A DNA stretch of 64,000 nucleotides from Theropithecus gelada (GCF_003255815.1 NC_037686.1:59264646-59328645), one strand, 5' to 3'; shown: positions 23,295 to 34,864, counted from the stretch's first letter. Notes: generated by a model not told the origin, from the sequence alone. Numbers and translations: made by a program.

Positions 23295-23995
23295 GTATTT
23301 TTGACTTATGGGCTATTTAGAAGTATCTTGTATAATTTCCATATATTTTGCTGTTGTTGTTTTTTCTTGTTATCGTATTCTTATTGATTTCTAATTGAAT
23401 TCCATTGTGGCCCAAGGGCATAATCTGTATGATATCAAGTTTTTAAAAAGGAATTAAGGACAGGTATCATTAGCCAAAGATGGAGTAGCATATGAATAAT
23501 GTTGGGGAATGAAATACATAAACTTGCAAAGAACTTGCCTACTGCAATATTTTTAGTGTTATGTTTTAAAATATCAATTATGTCAAGGTGGTTGGTGCTA
23601 ATGTTTAGGGTTTTTATGTAGGGAGGGATATTAAAATCGTAACTAAGACTGAAATCATCTCTTTTTTTTTTCATTTTAGTCTGTTACATTTTGCTTCATG
23701 TATTTTAAGTCTCTTTTATCAGGCATGTGTACAATTAGAATTGTTTTCCATTTCTAGATATTTTGGCACTTTTACCATTATAGAATATACCTTGTTACAT
23801 GTGGCATTAATCTTTGTGAAGTTTCTTTCCCTGGTATTTTAATAGGGACTTAGTCTTTTTATGCTTATGGTTTCATGATGTACTAGCTGACTTCTTTCAA
23901 ATTCTGTATATTTATAAATATTTCTGCAGACAACGAAGAGTTATATATCCATTTTGACAATCTAGAGGGTTTTTTTTTCTTTAATTAACCTGCCA
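23295..23995 (-). pseudogene. Old L1 ORF2 5' region, antisense
   Basis: Plus-strand text is antisense L1 from the endonuclease region of ORF2: TTGATTTCTAATTGAATTCC, ATTGTGGCCCAAGGGCATAA, and TTTTGCTTCATGTATTTTAA followed by the AGGCATGTGTACAATTAGAA block. Heavily diverged with no open frame in the L1 sense. Confidence 0.7.
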
Positions 23996-24260
23996 TAAAT
24001 TTGACATTTTGTTATAGAGTTCTACAGATTTTAACACATGCATATATTTATGTAATCACCAGGATCAGAAATATTCCCTTGCCCCCAAAAGAGTTATCTC
24101 CTTCTCCCTATTTGTAGTCACATGCTTCCCTCTCTTTTAAGACATAGCAATGACTAATCCGTTCTCTATCACTGTAATTTTATTCATTTGCAAATATAAC
24201 TTAATGAAATAAAACAACATGTAATCTCTTAAGACTTATTTTACCTAGATCATCAGTCTT
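23996..24260 (-). mobile_element. Ancient L1/HAL1 3' fragment, antisense
   Basis: Contains the antisense pattern TGTTATAGAGTTCTACAGAT, TTTTAACACATGCATA and ACCAGGATCAGAAATATTCC characteristic of old L1/HAL1 3' ends. It probably represents a different insertion from the L1 on its left, because the order of LINE regions does not run on. Confidence 0.5.
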
Positions 24261-25390
24261 TCAAATTATTGTTCCTTTTTACTTATGCAATGTGTAATTT
24301 ATTTTTGGCTGGTTTAGGATATTTTCTTTTGTTTTAGCGTATGAATGAATGTTTTTGGTGTCTAGGAATTTTTATTGTTATTTGTTTGATTTTTCAACCT
24401 ATTCTTGTGATTTATTGTAACTCTTGACTTGTAAATTTATGTTTCTCAGCAAATACAGAAATTCAGTACCATTATTTTGTCAAATATTTCAGTCTTTCCT
24501 TTTTATCTGAATTCTAATTCTGTATGTGTTTATTTTTTTCTTGTCTCTTGTGCTTTTGAAGCTTTGTTTATCCTTCTTGATTGTTTTTTCTACATTTATT
24601 TTCTGCTGATTCATTTTCAAGTAATTTACTCTTGCCTTCTCTTTATCCATTTTGATCTTAAGCTAATGAAGTAATTTTTATGTTATTTTGAATTTTTGGG
24701 GGGGTCTAAACTTTTTATTTTGGGTCTATTATATTATTTCTTATTCATTCCTAAGATAACCTACTTTTCATTGATGAGAAACATGACTTTCTTTAAATCT
24801 TTGAGTATCATCTCATTCTCTGTAAAATACCCTTCTCTGTTATTACAGCATCAGAAGCATCTCTGTGTGGGTCACCACTGATGATCTTTTCTTATATACT
24901 TCTGTTTCTTTGTATGTAGAAGAATTTTGGATTTTTCCCTGGACATTGGGAATAGACTTGTTATATTCCTCCAATAAAAGCTATGTTTTAAAGTAGCTAT
25001 AGAACTTAGCTGAAATAAAAGTTCAAAATTCTTCCTTCTGCAATGAATGGCATTTCATTCCACTGGAATTATTCTAGTTTTAGGTGAACTACTTAGGTCC
25101 TTTACTACGCATGTGTGATTCAGCCGTAATCCAGTGATTTGTGGTACAATTATACCCCTGCTTCTCTGGTTCTTGCCTTCCTGGAGTTTTTCCTTTCACG
25201 TCTCAGTGGCCATGGTTGCTCTGAACCATCTCCTTTTATTCTCCATGCAAGTATTATTGTGAGTTGCTATCAGAGACCTAGAAGCCCACCACTACCACCT
25301 CAGCACACCTGCGGGTTTTCCTGCATGGTGATATGTCTAACAAACTCAGAAACTCACATGTGCTATTTTCTTCTTCCAAGTGTTAACTCC
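24261..25390 (-). mobile_element. Probable ancient L1 3' UTR, antisense
   Basis: T-rich plus strand with text such as TTTTGGATTTTTCCCTGGAC and CATTGGGAATAGACTTG (24929-24960) that fits antisense L1M-type 3' UTRs. Short open frames here (for example 105 codons at 25139-25456) have no recognisable similarity and are treated as chance. Confidence 0.4.
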
Positions 25391-25785
25391 TGCTATGGTT
25401 TGAATGTGTTCCCCAAAGGCTCATGTGTTAGAAATCTAATCTCTCTGCCCTCATGAATGGAATAATATTGGCTCTGCCGCCTGAGTAGATTAATGGATTA
25501 ATGAGAGCACTGTCCTCACAAATGGATTAATGTTGCTATCAGAAGAGTGGGTTTGTTACTATGGAAATAGCTTTGTTATAGAAGTGAGCTTTCTCTGGGT
25601 CTATTATTCTTGCATTCTCAACATGTGATGCTGTCCACCATGTTATGGCACAGCAGAAACGCCCCTACCAGATGCCAATGCCAACCTCTTAGACTTCAAG
25701 ACTCTACAACCAAGAGCTAATACAGCTGTGTTCTTTACAAATTACCTGGTCTGTGGTATTTTTGTAGCAAAACAGACTAAGAAAA
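25391..25785 (+). mobile_element. MLT1-type MaLR LTR, sense
   Basis: Begins TGCTATGGTTTGAATGTGTT, as MLT1 LTRs do, continues with CCCCAAAGGCTCATGTGTTA and a GAGCACTGTCCTCACAAATG region, and ends near AAACAGACTAAGAAA. The AATAAA region is decayed. It appears to interrupt an antisense L1 3' UTR, because similar text may resume at 25790. Confidence 0.8.
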
Positions 25786-27054
25786 ATCCCTTCAGTTCCT
25801 GACTTATTTGTTCTCTTTCAGTACTTTCAGGGTTTTTTTATTTTCATAATTGTATAGGATTAATTGTCATTGTTTGTCACAGTATAGGTTTAAATAGGAT
25901 TTTACTCAGCCATACTAGAGCTAGGAATCCTCCAATCCCTGGTATGAGCTAGGTCCAAATAGCAACTTTTGTTTCCTAGGTCATCTTTAGAGTAATTGAT
26001 TTTAGCCCAGTATTTCTCTTACGCCAAATTTTATTTTCTGTAAAGAAAACTGTGGATAAATTTTCACATATGAAATTTGAAAAACTCTTCAAATAAACCC
26101 TTTGGATCCATCTTGCAAAAAAGATCCAAAGATTTCCTTTTATCCGAGATACAGTACATAATAATGCAAAATAATTTACTGATAATAAATATTAGTTTAT
26201 TGCTTTCAAAAAGCATTTTATAAACTTTTAGGTAAAATATGCTACATGAAGTTACCCAAAATAATGTTTTTTTGAATTTATAACTGTACTGCTAAGGAGA
26301 TAATTATCAATTTTAAGGTGATTTGTCTACCACTTGACACTTATATTTCCCGACACAGAGTTGGGACTGATGGAAAAAAATAATCAGCTACAATTTTATG
26401 AACAAATCTTACAAATGAGGAAATACTCAAGTAGTAATTTCATTAAAAATATTGCCCGATATTATTGGGCTGAAAACAAATCTCAATGTATAATAGTTTA
26501 CTTTCTAATCGGGATGATACAAAGAGCTGACAAAAACCATGAAGTCAGACATCAACTATTTTATTTGCCAAGGACTAAAATGCCTTCTTCATCTCCCTAT
26601 ATACATGTCTCTCTACATGCATTGGGGAAATACTTAACAAAAGCCAAATCATAGGCTGTAGTAAAGCTTTATGCCAACATCTTACACTCCTCAAGAGATA
26701 TCTAAATCCTTTTGCCTAAACAGAAACATTTGTGCAAACAAGTATTGCCAAATCTGGTGTTTTCGAAATATAAAAAGAGTTTTCTTATCCTATGTAAAAA
26801 AGGGGACATTAAAATCGGGATCACAACTATTTTACTATATTTTGTTGTAATCTAAAATATTTGGCTCCTTTTATTGAAATTGAGCAATGTTTCCATTTTT
26901 AAAACAATACTATTGACACAACAGCCAAAATTTCTCTTTCTCTTTTTAAACACAGCAATAATCAGTTTCAAGAAAACTATTTACAAAATAATTGTAGATT
27001 TGTATCAATTCCTGTAAGATCACCTCAACAAAACTTATAACATTATCTCTTTTG
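25786..27054. other. Unassigned; first 200 bases may continue the antisense L1
   Basis: The stretch to about 26000 (TTCTCTTTCAGTACTTTCAG; TTTCATAATTGTATAGGATT) looks like further antisense L1 3' UTR. The remainder has no identified repeat or gene. A 106-codon open frame at 26334-26654 was inspected and shows no family resemblance. Confidence 0.4.
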
Positions 27055-27253
27055 GAGCATTTGGGCTGCTATAACAAAATATTATAAACTAGGTAGCTTA
27101 TAAACAATATAAATTTATTTCTTATGGTTCTGGAGGCTGGGAAGTCCAGATCAAGGTACTAGCAGATTGGTGAGACCTCATTCCCTTGAGATCTTCTTGC
27201 TGTGTCCTCACCTGGTAGAAGAGGATGAGGCAGCTCCCTGGGGCCTCATTTTT
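27055..27253 (-). mobile_element. MLT1-type LTR, antisense, left part
   Basis: Antisense MLT1 text: TGGGCTGCTATAACAAAATA, CTTATGGTTCTGGAGGCTGG, AAGTCCAGATCAAGG and CTTGCTGTGTCCTCACCTGG. It is interrupted by an Alu and resumes at 27562. Confidence 0.88.
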
Positions 27254-27561
27254 GTTTTTTGTTTTTTTTTTCCTTTTTGAGACAGGGTCTGGCTCTGTCA
27301 CCCAGGCCGCCCAATACAGTGGTCTGATCTCAGCTCATGGCAACCTCTGCCTCACAGGCTCAAGCAATCCTCCCATCTCAGCCTCCTGAGTAGCTGTGAC
27401 TACAGGCCCATGCCACCACAAGCAGCTAATTTCTGTGTTTTTTTGTAAAGACAGGGTTTTACCATGTTGTCCAGGCTGGTCTGGAACTCTTGAGCACAAC
27501 TGTTGTGCTCCTGGGCCTCCCAAAGTGCTGAGATTACAGGTGTGAGCCACCACACCTGGCA
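27254..27561 (-). mobile_element. Alu inserted in an MLT1 LTR, antisense
   Basis: Near full-length antisense Alu (TTTTTGAGACAGGGTCTGGC to GAGCCACCACACCTGGC), considerably diverged, consistent with AluJ or old AluS. The flanks GGGGCCTCATTTTT (27240-27253) and GGGGTCTCTTTT (27562-27573) are imperfect target duplications within the MLT1 LTR. Confidence 0.93.
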
Positions 27562-27693
27562 GGGGTCTCTTTTATAAAAATGGGCATAAACTCATGAGGA
27601 CTCTGCCTCTTAATACCCTCCTAAGATCATCACCTTGAGAGTTAGGATTTCAACATATCAATTTGGGGGAGATACAAACATTCAGACCCTAGC
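27562..27693 (-). mobile_element. MLT1-type LTR, antisense, right part
   Basis: Resumes the interrupted LTR: GGGGTCTCTTTTATAAAAAT, CTTGAGAGTTAGGATTTCAA, and ACAAACATTCAGACCCTAGC at the antisense LTR start. Confidence 0.88.
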
Positions 27694-28389
27694 ACTCTCC
27701 CACATCTAATTTTACACAAATGTTTTAAAATAATTTACATTTAGTGAGTTATTACTAAGCTTGCAGATAGTTCTGCATAGGAAAAAAACTCTCTTTCCAT
27801 TGACCCAATTAATATTTAATTTAATTATGCAGTGATTAAAACTGCAGCTAGCATAAAGTTTTGGAGCAAAAATACAATGAATTACTGAATATATACACCG
27901 GAAAGCATAGTACTTGAGCACTGAGCCATGAATACCATCTATGAGTATCATTTTTATCGAGAAAACAGAGTCATTTATCTGTTAAGTCAGAGAAAGAGCT
28001 TCTATTTAACACAGGTTTTCTTCCTTTATTCTCTATACAAAATATGAAGTTCAGAAAAGACTTTGGGAATAAGACAGGACAAGATTTTAAACTCAATATA
28101 TAAAGTAAACACAATTCAGGAAAAAGTAAGAAACATAAAATACATGAGAAGTTTTCTTTGTCACTAGATATCTTTTCTCTCTCACATGTGTTAAGTAGTT
28201 TTCTTTAAATTTATTTCTAATTATCACATAATTGGTGGTTCTAATCATTAGTGAATAACAGCCTTCAACATGACTGGGTAATTTATTATATACATTTGGG
28301 AAAATAAACAACTACACATAACCTCACACAATTTGAATTTTACTCATTCTTAATGAAATCGGTGTAAAATAAGGCAACATAATACAATT
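27694..28389. other. Unassigned AT-rich sequence
   Basis: No gene or named repeat recognised. Short minus-strand open frames at 27712-27951 and 28093-28311 show no family resemblance. Confidence 0.5.
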
Positions 28390-28410
28390 ACACACATGCG
28401 CGCGCGCGTG

Positions 28411-28446
<36 letters not shown>
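28390..28446. repeat. (CA)n with embedded (CG)n
   Basis: An ACACATG lead, a CGCGCGCGCG run (28399-28408), then about 34 bases of pure CA repeat. Every step alternates purine and pyrimidine apart from two breaks, a composition known to favour left-handed Z-DNA. Confidence 0.95.
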
Positions 28447-28448
<2 letters not shown>

Positions 28449-29990
28449 TTCCATAAGACTTTCCTCTTTAGTCTTTGGGCCACCAGGCAAGAATAACTCT
28501 TGCAGAAGCAGGAAATTCTACAAAGTACATGAAATGAAATTAATGCAGTACATAAACCAAGAGCGCTGGTGTTTTACTGATTGATGTTCATGAGAAGTGT
28601 GGGAATGAACCGTATCAATGTTGTGAGGTTGTGTCTAAATAATTGCTGATTACTCGTTTCTCTTTTTCCCTTAAATTATAGATGTATGCATTTGTACAGA
28701 AACAATGCTTTTGTTAGTTTGCTTGGGGTTTTGTTGTAAAACTTTTTTTAATAAAAATTTTGCCTCCAAAAGAAACTTTCACTCTTCTTACTGGATTTAT
28801 AAATCTGGGTCTCAGTATTCATTTTGGTGGAAAGTGGATAATGAGAATATGAAATCCCAATATTTAGTATGTGGTTTTTGCAGCTATCACCTTATACTGC
28901 ACAATGTTTGCATTAGAAACAGGACACCGTGTTTGTGCAAACATAGGCCTATGAGCAAAGGAATGTGGAATTCCCTGACTTCTGTAGTCCCTTTTTTGTT
29001 CTGTAGGTTACATGCACACATGTACACTGTGTCCTAGTAGATTTCTACTTCATGCTTTGTGTGCAGTATGGTACCATTTCTCTCTTCCATCCCTGGCAGC
29101 CTTCAGACAGGGTGAAGAGAAGGGCCTCAGGGTGCAGAATGGGGCAAATGGTCTGAAGTTCTGGATTCTTCTTTCATAGATATTCATATTCACCTTATCT
29201 TTATTATTGCTGCCACACTTTGGCCTTTCAGGTAAATCTGAGGCCATTAATTCCTTAGCCTTTGCAAATTTTATTGTGCAAATCAGGTAGCACCTTGGCT
29301 TTCTCCACTATCAGTTTAAGATTCCACTTTCTTGTGCTTTCTAGATTAGATATGCTTTCTAGATTTTGACAATGTTTAACTGTTCTCATTGATAGTTTTG
29401 TTTTCTTTCTGTAGTCACCTCTTAAAAATTCTCACTATTATCATTCAATGGAGATTTTCAGAAGCCAGGGAGTTAAATCAGTGATTCTATGTATCACAGG
29501 ATTTTAAAAATAAATTTTATAGCAGTATCTATCTATCTATCATTTGTCTATATCTTTATGGTATAAAAGACTAAATGAGGAAGTTGTGAAAGAGTAATCA
29601 TTAAAAGCGGAATATGGCCTGTAAGAATATGGTGACATTATAAATACAACCAAGACAGTATAACACTTTTTGAAGAGGATTTTCGAAACTATTTTCACTT
29701 CCAGTCATATTTTATTAGACATATGTATCAAGAAAATAATGTAAATTTTAGCTCATCCTAAACATGCTATCAAAGCAAAAAAGAGCAGAACAAACCAAAG
29801 CTCAAAATATTAATGCTATAGAAAAATCACCTGGAACTCTCAATAACGTCAATTTTCTGTTGCTTTTATGTGAGCTGCAAAAATAAACATTGGCACAGCT
29901 GCTCTGGACTCATGCTCACTAAACAAGCCAAACTGCAATTGCCTGAAAGTTTTCACATTCATTTAAGTTGACTTGCCTTGTTTTAAGCTT
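28447..29990. other. Unassigned unique-looking sequence
   Basis: No repeat family identified. Contains a short (TCTA)n at 29526-29541. Plus-strand frame 28705-29037 (110 codons) and others were considered and not supported: there are no splice or promoter cues and no recognised domain. Confidence 0.5.
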
Positions 29991-31302
29991 ATATTAAAAT
30001 GTGTTTTCTAGATAATCTTTGTTTTGGAGGAGGCATTGGAATTGGTCTTCAAGAAACAAAATATGCTCTTTCAGTAAGTAATGTTATCATTTGAGGGAAT
30101 GTAAGTCAATGCAAATCTCATCATTTGGAAGTATTTACCCTAATGAATAAGATTAAAATTCACTTATAAATAATAAACTCCGTGACTAAAAATTTTAGAA
30201 AAGTATACTAATACGTGGATGTCTTCAGTTTTCTATTTGCTTATGTGTGGGATGCAATCAAGTAGGTGTATTGAGGAGCTAGTATTAATAATTGCCTAGT
30301 CATTTTCTTGCAATTAGCACAGGAATATTGTTGCTCTGGATGAGGGAAGTTAATATAGTAGAAAACAGAAGGATATGAATATTGAACTAAATGTCAGGGA
30401 AATCAGGATTAAAATTCTGAGTAAAAGGAATTAAGCAAGCATACCAAAAAGCTCTCTTGTTTCACTTTCTTTTATCATGAGTTAATAAATTGAAATATCT
30501 GCTCTATGATCTGCAGAAATTGACCTTCAGTGTGATCCACATATACACAGTTTAATTTATTCTATTTAAAGAAGTGAAAGGGACTGACATATTGAACTAA
30601 AATACCAAACTATTTCACACAAAAAATATTTTATTAATTTTGAATGGGATTTTTAAAATGTAATACTTTGCAGCATGTTCTGGGAGAAAATCATCATGAA
30701 TTCTGCATTATAGACCAGAGCATTGCTTAATGAAGAAATAAATATAACAGAAAAATGATATCATTAAGGATTATTTTTGTGTATCAATGATATATGTACT
30801 GTCTTTCTATACTCAGGCTCAATTCCGAGCTTTAAAAAAATCATGGAGAAACTTGTCTGTCTTATCATTTCCCAATGATTTCTGGACTCTAAAAAACACA
30901 TCAAACATTTTTAAACTACTATGATTTCTAACAGGTTGTATCTGAAGGAAATATTGTGTTAGCCTAAATCCTTAAGTTTAGTTGTCATTTTTTCATTCCT
31001 AAGCATAAATTTGAATATTTCTGTCTCTCCAAATGATATCTTCTGTAGATGGAAAATTCCAGTTTTTCACATGATCATTTACATTAGTAATATTTCACAG
31101 AAGTAAAAGTGTTCTAACTGGAAGATACAGCATGTTGTCACTATTGGTTCCTCAGTACTGGTTAAGAATTTTTTTTTTATAAAAAGGCTTAAACAGTAGG
31201 AATGAACCACAAACACACACAAAATATGTTCATATTTTGGAGGGAATAAACGAGATTCTTTTTTTTCGCTTTTTTTCACTGAGAAGTTGTAGCATTTGAT
31301 AA
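29991..31302. other. Unassigned AT-rich sequence
   Basis: No gene, RNA or repeat that I can name. Old LINE debris cannot be excluded. Confidence 0.5.
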
Positions 31303-31345
31303 AGAAAGGATAGAAGAAAGGAAGGAAAGAAGGAAGAAAGAGGAA
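31303..31345. repeat. Purine-rich (GAAA/GGAA)n tract
   Basis: Mixed GAAAGGA and GGAA units on the plus strand, a GGAA-type microsatellite. It lies about 35 bases upstream of the young L1 insertion. Confidence 0.85.
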
Positions 31346-31367
31346 ATTGCATATATCATATCAACTT

Positions 31368-31381
31368 GAAAGTATATTCTC
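31368..31381 (+). repeat. L1 target-site duplication, left copy
   Basis: GAAAGTATATTCTC, repeated exactly at 31591-31604. The sequence at the inferred nick, TT/GAAA, is close to the known L1 endonuclease preference TT/AAAA. Confidence 0.9.
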
Positions 31382-31590
31382 GGGGGGAGGGGGGAGGGAT
31401 TGCATTGGGAGTTATACCTGATGTAAATGACGAGTTGATGGGTGCTGACGAGTTGATGGGTGCAGCACACCAACATGGCACAGGTGTACATATGTAACAA
31501 ACCTGCACGTTATCCACAGGTACCCTAGAACTTAAAGTATAAAAAAAAAAAAAGAATATTCTTGTTATACAATTATATATTTAAAAAAAA
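31382..31590 (+). mobile_element. Young 5'-truncated L1 with two poly(A) tracts
   Basis: Begins in the G-rich part of the L1 3' UTR and carries the 18-bp unit GACGAGTTGATGGGTGCT in tandem (31429-31446, 31447-31464). It ends AACTTAAAGTAT plus 13 A residues at 31541-31553. A further 29 bases of non-L1 sequence (31554-31582) and a second A run (31583-31590) come before the right target duplication, which fits a short 3' transduction. Perfect 14-base duplications bound the whole unit. Confidence 0.93.
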
Positions 31591-31604
31591 GAAAGTATAT
31601 TCTC
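31591..31604 (+). repeat. L1 target-site duplication, right copy
   Basis: Exact second copy of GAAAGTATATTCTC. Its position after the second A tract shows that the 29-base extra segment belongs to the inserted unit. Confidence 0.9.
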
Positions 31605-31985
31605 TTCTTAGATTATAAGATAAAACAAGATTAAACTTTTTTAAAAATCTGTGAAAACCTACAAATTCTTGATACTTCTGTAGAAAAATGAAACACCTGG
31701 AATAAAACAGTCAAGCATGAATGGATCATGAATTTCTGGAATAATGTTTGAAGAGATGAAAACGTTATCAAAGCCCAGAATTCCAAATTCTGCTCTTTAA
31801 AATTTTGATAGACATATACTTTTAACATGAATAACTTGTGTCAGAATTCACAATTTTCTTATTGATAAATAATGAGAAGGCAACTTGGTCCCTAAGTACA
31901 AATTAAGCAAATTATGTATTATGCCATCAAATATATAATATTAATGATTTCATATTTGACACATTGATGGTATTGCTCTGCAACC
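31605..31985. other. Unassigned sequence
   Basis: No gene or named repeat recognised. Confidence 0.5.
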
Positions 31986-32350
31986 CAAGAAAAGGTATGT
32001 CTCTCCAATTATTTATTTTATTTTTATTTCTTTCCAGCACTAGTTGTATTTTGCAGTCTACAGTTGTTTCACATCTTTTGTGAAAATTTTCCCTTAGTGT
32101 TTTATATTTTTGATACTAATGTAAATGTTGTTTTCAATTTCCATTTGTTCATTACTGTATATGAAATATAGTTGCTTTGCATATTAATCTCAAATTTTGT
32201 AGCTTTACCAAACTTGTTTATTATTTCCATTTTAAAAATACAATTCACAAGATTTTCTACATAAGCTATTATATCATTTGCAAGTAAAGATACTTATTAT
32301 GACAGATACTCCATTTTATCTTTTTTATAATGTACTTGCAATGAGGAAAC
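31986..32350 (-). pseudogene. Old L1 ORF2 fragment, antisense
   Basis: Antisense L1 ORF2 pattern: TTGTATTTTGCAGTCTACAG, TTTTATATTTTTGATACTAA with GTAAATGTTGTTTTC, AATTTTGTAGCTTTACCAAA, and TTATATCATTTGCAAGTAAA. It is about 365 bases long and too diverged for subfamily assignment. Confidence 0.8.
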
Positions 32351-33280
32351 TTTGAAGATTTTCAGAGGAAAAGTAGTCTAGAGTAATTGAAATATAAAGC
32401 AAAATTATCAAATAAGATTTATGATAAAACAAAGTAAGCAAAGTCATATGAATGACTCTAACTTCCTCTAATCATGGCTCTAAAATGAATTGACGCATCT
32501 GCCTTAAGCTGATAACAATGCATAATGCTTTCACTGGCTTAATGCTCAAGGGAAATGACAGTAAGATCTTACCCTAAAAAAATACTTAAAATAATCTTTG
32601 TCTGTCTTCGTCTTTTTATTGGAATTAGGCTATTAGCATTTTTTGCCTTACACATGTGAGATTATAACTGTATTACATGTTTAATTTTGTGCAGCACATC
32701 TTGGAAAGATATAACAGCAATTCAATCATAGAGAGCCAGAGTGAGAATCTAACACAAGTATCTGAGGAATGACTGGAAAAAGAGAGCTACTTAATTTGCA
32801 AACGTAAAAATTAGCCATAGATGGGAGAGGAAGGTGGGGATATGATAGGAAATAAGGATTTCTAAATGTGCAAGGAGCTTCACATGCAAAAGAATGTACC
32901 CTCATCCCACACGGCTGAATGTGTCTTTTTGAATATTATGTGACTATTTTCATTTTTATTCACTCACTTTCAAAGTTTTAAAATAATGGTATTCTGACAA
33001 TTATTACTCTGCTACTGAAAATTCCTAAATCCAAATTTCACATGTTGGTCTTTGCGACAAGTATTTGACTCTATTATTCACAATTAAAAGAGAGAGAATC
33101 GTTAATAGTGTTGTCCCTTGCATTTATAAATATTTGGCACAGTTGAAACTTTGGAAGCCTTTCGGCATCTTGGCAAGTAAATTTGAGACAAAGAACAATA
33201 ATTGCAAGTTGGCAGTGTTTATACCTTAGTAAACACATTTTTCTAAAAAGTTATTCTTCTCTTTATTTAGCTGTTTTATA
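32351..33280. other. Unassigned sequence
   Basis: No gene or repeat family recognised in this AT-rich stretch. Confidence 0.5.
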
Positions 33281-33286
33281 TTAAAA

Positions 33287-33562
33287 AGTTCTTTTTTTTA
33301 ACTTTTATTTTAAGTTCAGGAATACATGTGCAGATTTGTTGCACAGGTAAACTTGTGTCACGAGGGTTTGTTGTAAAGATTATTTCAGCACTCAGGTATT
33401 AAGCCTAGTGCCCATTGGTTATTTTTCCTGATCCTCTCCATCCTCCCACTCTCCGCCTTTCACTGGCCCCAGTGTGTGTTGCTTCCCTTTATGTATCCAT
33501 GTGTTCTCATCATTTAGCCCCCACTTATAAGTGAGAACATGAGGTATTTGGTTTTCTGTTCA
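33287..33562 (-). mobile_element. L1 3' end, antisense, part of an inverted copy
   Basis: A T-rich tail is followed by antisense L1 3' UTR (TTTTAAGTTCAGGAATACAT; GTAAACTTGTGTCACGAGGG; CTTATAAGTGAGAACATGAG). This L1 is older than the copies with tandem 18-bp units. At about 33562 it switches abruptly into sense ORF2, the mark of a 5' inversion. Confidence 0.9.
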
Positions 33563-34113
33563 TGTTAAAATTGCCAAACTGCCCAAAGCAATTTCTTTTT
33601 CTTTTTCTTTTTCTTTCTGAGACAGAGTCTCGCTCTGTCTCCCAGGCTGGAGTACAGTGGGAGGATCTCGGCTCACTGCAAACTCCGCCTCCCAGGTTTA
33701 TGCCATTCTCCTGCCTCAGCCTCCCGAGTAGCTGGGACTACAGGCGCTTGCCACCTCGCCCAGCTGGCTAGTTTTTTGTATTTTTTAGTAGAGACGGGGT
33801 TTCACCGTGTTAGCCAGGATGGTCTGGATGTCCTGACCTCGTGATCCGCCCGTCTCGGCCTCCCAAAGTGCTGGGATTACAGGCTTGAGCCACCGCGCCC
33901 AGCTAATGCTATTTCTAGTAAACTACCATTGACATTCTGCACAGAACCAGGAAAAAAAAAAAAAACTATTTTAAAATTCAGAGGGAAACAAAAAGGAGCC
34001 AGAATAGCCAATGCAATTCTAAGCAAAAAGAACAAAGCTGGAGGCATTACGCTACCTGACTTCAAACTATACTACAAGGCTACAGTAAACAAAACAGCAT
34101 AGTACTGGTACAA
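33563..34113 (+). pseudogene. L1 ORF2 segment, inverted 5' part, split by Alu
   Basis: Sense ORF2 text AAAATTGCCAAACTGCCCAA (33567-33586) continues after an Alu with ATGCTATTTCTAGTAAACTA and then GAACAAAGCTGGAGGCATTA to GTACTGGTACAAAC. Together with 33287-33562 this forms one minus-strand L1 whose 5' part is inverted. AAGTTCTT next to the poly(T) and at 34114-34121 is the likely short target duplication. Confidence 0.85.
33595..33903 (-). mobile_element. AluY of Old World monkey type, antisense
   Basis: Antisense Alu with a TTTTTC-repeat tail, CTCGTGATCCGCCCGTCTCG, TTACAGGCTTGAGCCACCGC, and a CTAGTTTTTTGTATTTTTTA segment. These features fit the young AluY lineages I associate with cercopithecid genomes. 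It has an extra GGCT before CTAGTTTT. It sits in the inverted part of an L1, so it is younger than that L1. Confidence 0.93.
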
Positions 34114-34249
34114 ACAAGTTCTTAAGAAAGTTTTATATTAAATAACTTTGTAGCTAAAAGGAGTACTTTAAGGATGTGAAAATGAAATAGTATATATTTT
34201 ATGCTTTCCTCGTGTGTTTCTAATTCCTCCTTCCCCTATTTATTTGCGT
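34114..34249. other. Unassigned spacer between L1 and Alu
   Basis: Short spacer. GTTTTATATTA occurs here (34131-34141) and also just left of the L1 at 33272-33282. This may be chance or an extended, rearranged target duplication. Confidence 0.5.
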
Positions 34250-34262
34250 GTCTCTCATTCTT

Positions 34263-34561
34263 TTTTTTTTTTTTTTTGAGGCAGAGTCTTGCTCTATCGC
34301 CCATGCTGGAGTGCAGTGGCACGATCTCAGCTCACTGCAACCTCCGCCTTCCAGGTTCACACGATTCTCCTGCCTCAGCCTCCTGAGTAGCTGGGACTAC
34401 AGGCACACACTTCCACGCCCAGCTAATTTTTTGTATTTTCAGTAGAGACCGGGTTTCACCGTGTTGCCCAGGCTGGTCTTGAACTCCTGACCTTAGGTGA
34501 TCCACCCGTCTTGGCCTCCCAAAATGCTGGGATTACAGGCATGAGCCACCACACCTGGCCA
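34263..34561 (-). mobile_element. AluS-type element, antisense, with target-site duplication
   Basis: Full-length antisense Alu with a pure T tail of 16-18 bases. The flanks GTCTCTCATTCTT (34250-34262) and GTCTCCCATTCTT (34562-34574) are target duplications with one mismatch. Text such as AACTCCTGACCTTAGGTGAT fits AluS. Confidence 0.95.
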
Positions 34562-34574
34562 GTCTCCCATTCTT

Positions 34575-34864
34575 TATATTAATATTATTTTCACTAGAAA
34601 CATGATGATTATTGGCTTAATGTGGGCTTACTAATTTTGGTGAGCATTGTAAGTGATTAAAACTGAATGCATCCCTTCAAGTTCTTGGACTCCATCAATT
34701 CTTAGTTTAAATCTACTAATGTTTATGGAACAAAATTTCTTGTTAAATAAATTTGAGATTTATAGTCCCTTAGATACAACAATCCTATGATGGACACAAA
34801 TATACTAATGGTATAGGTGAATTTAAATATACTTTATTTTTAAAACTACATAAAATAACTAATA
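34575..34864. other. Unassigned sequence
   Basis: No recognised feature; AT-rich. Confidence 0.5.
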
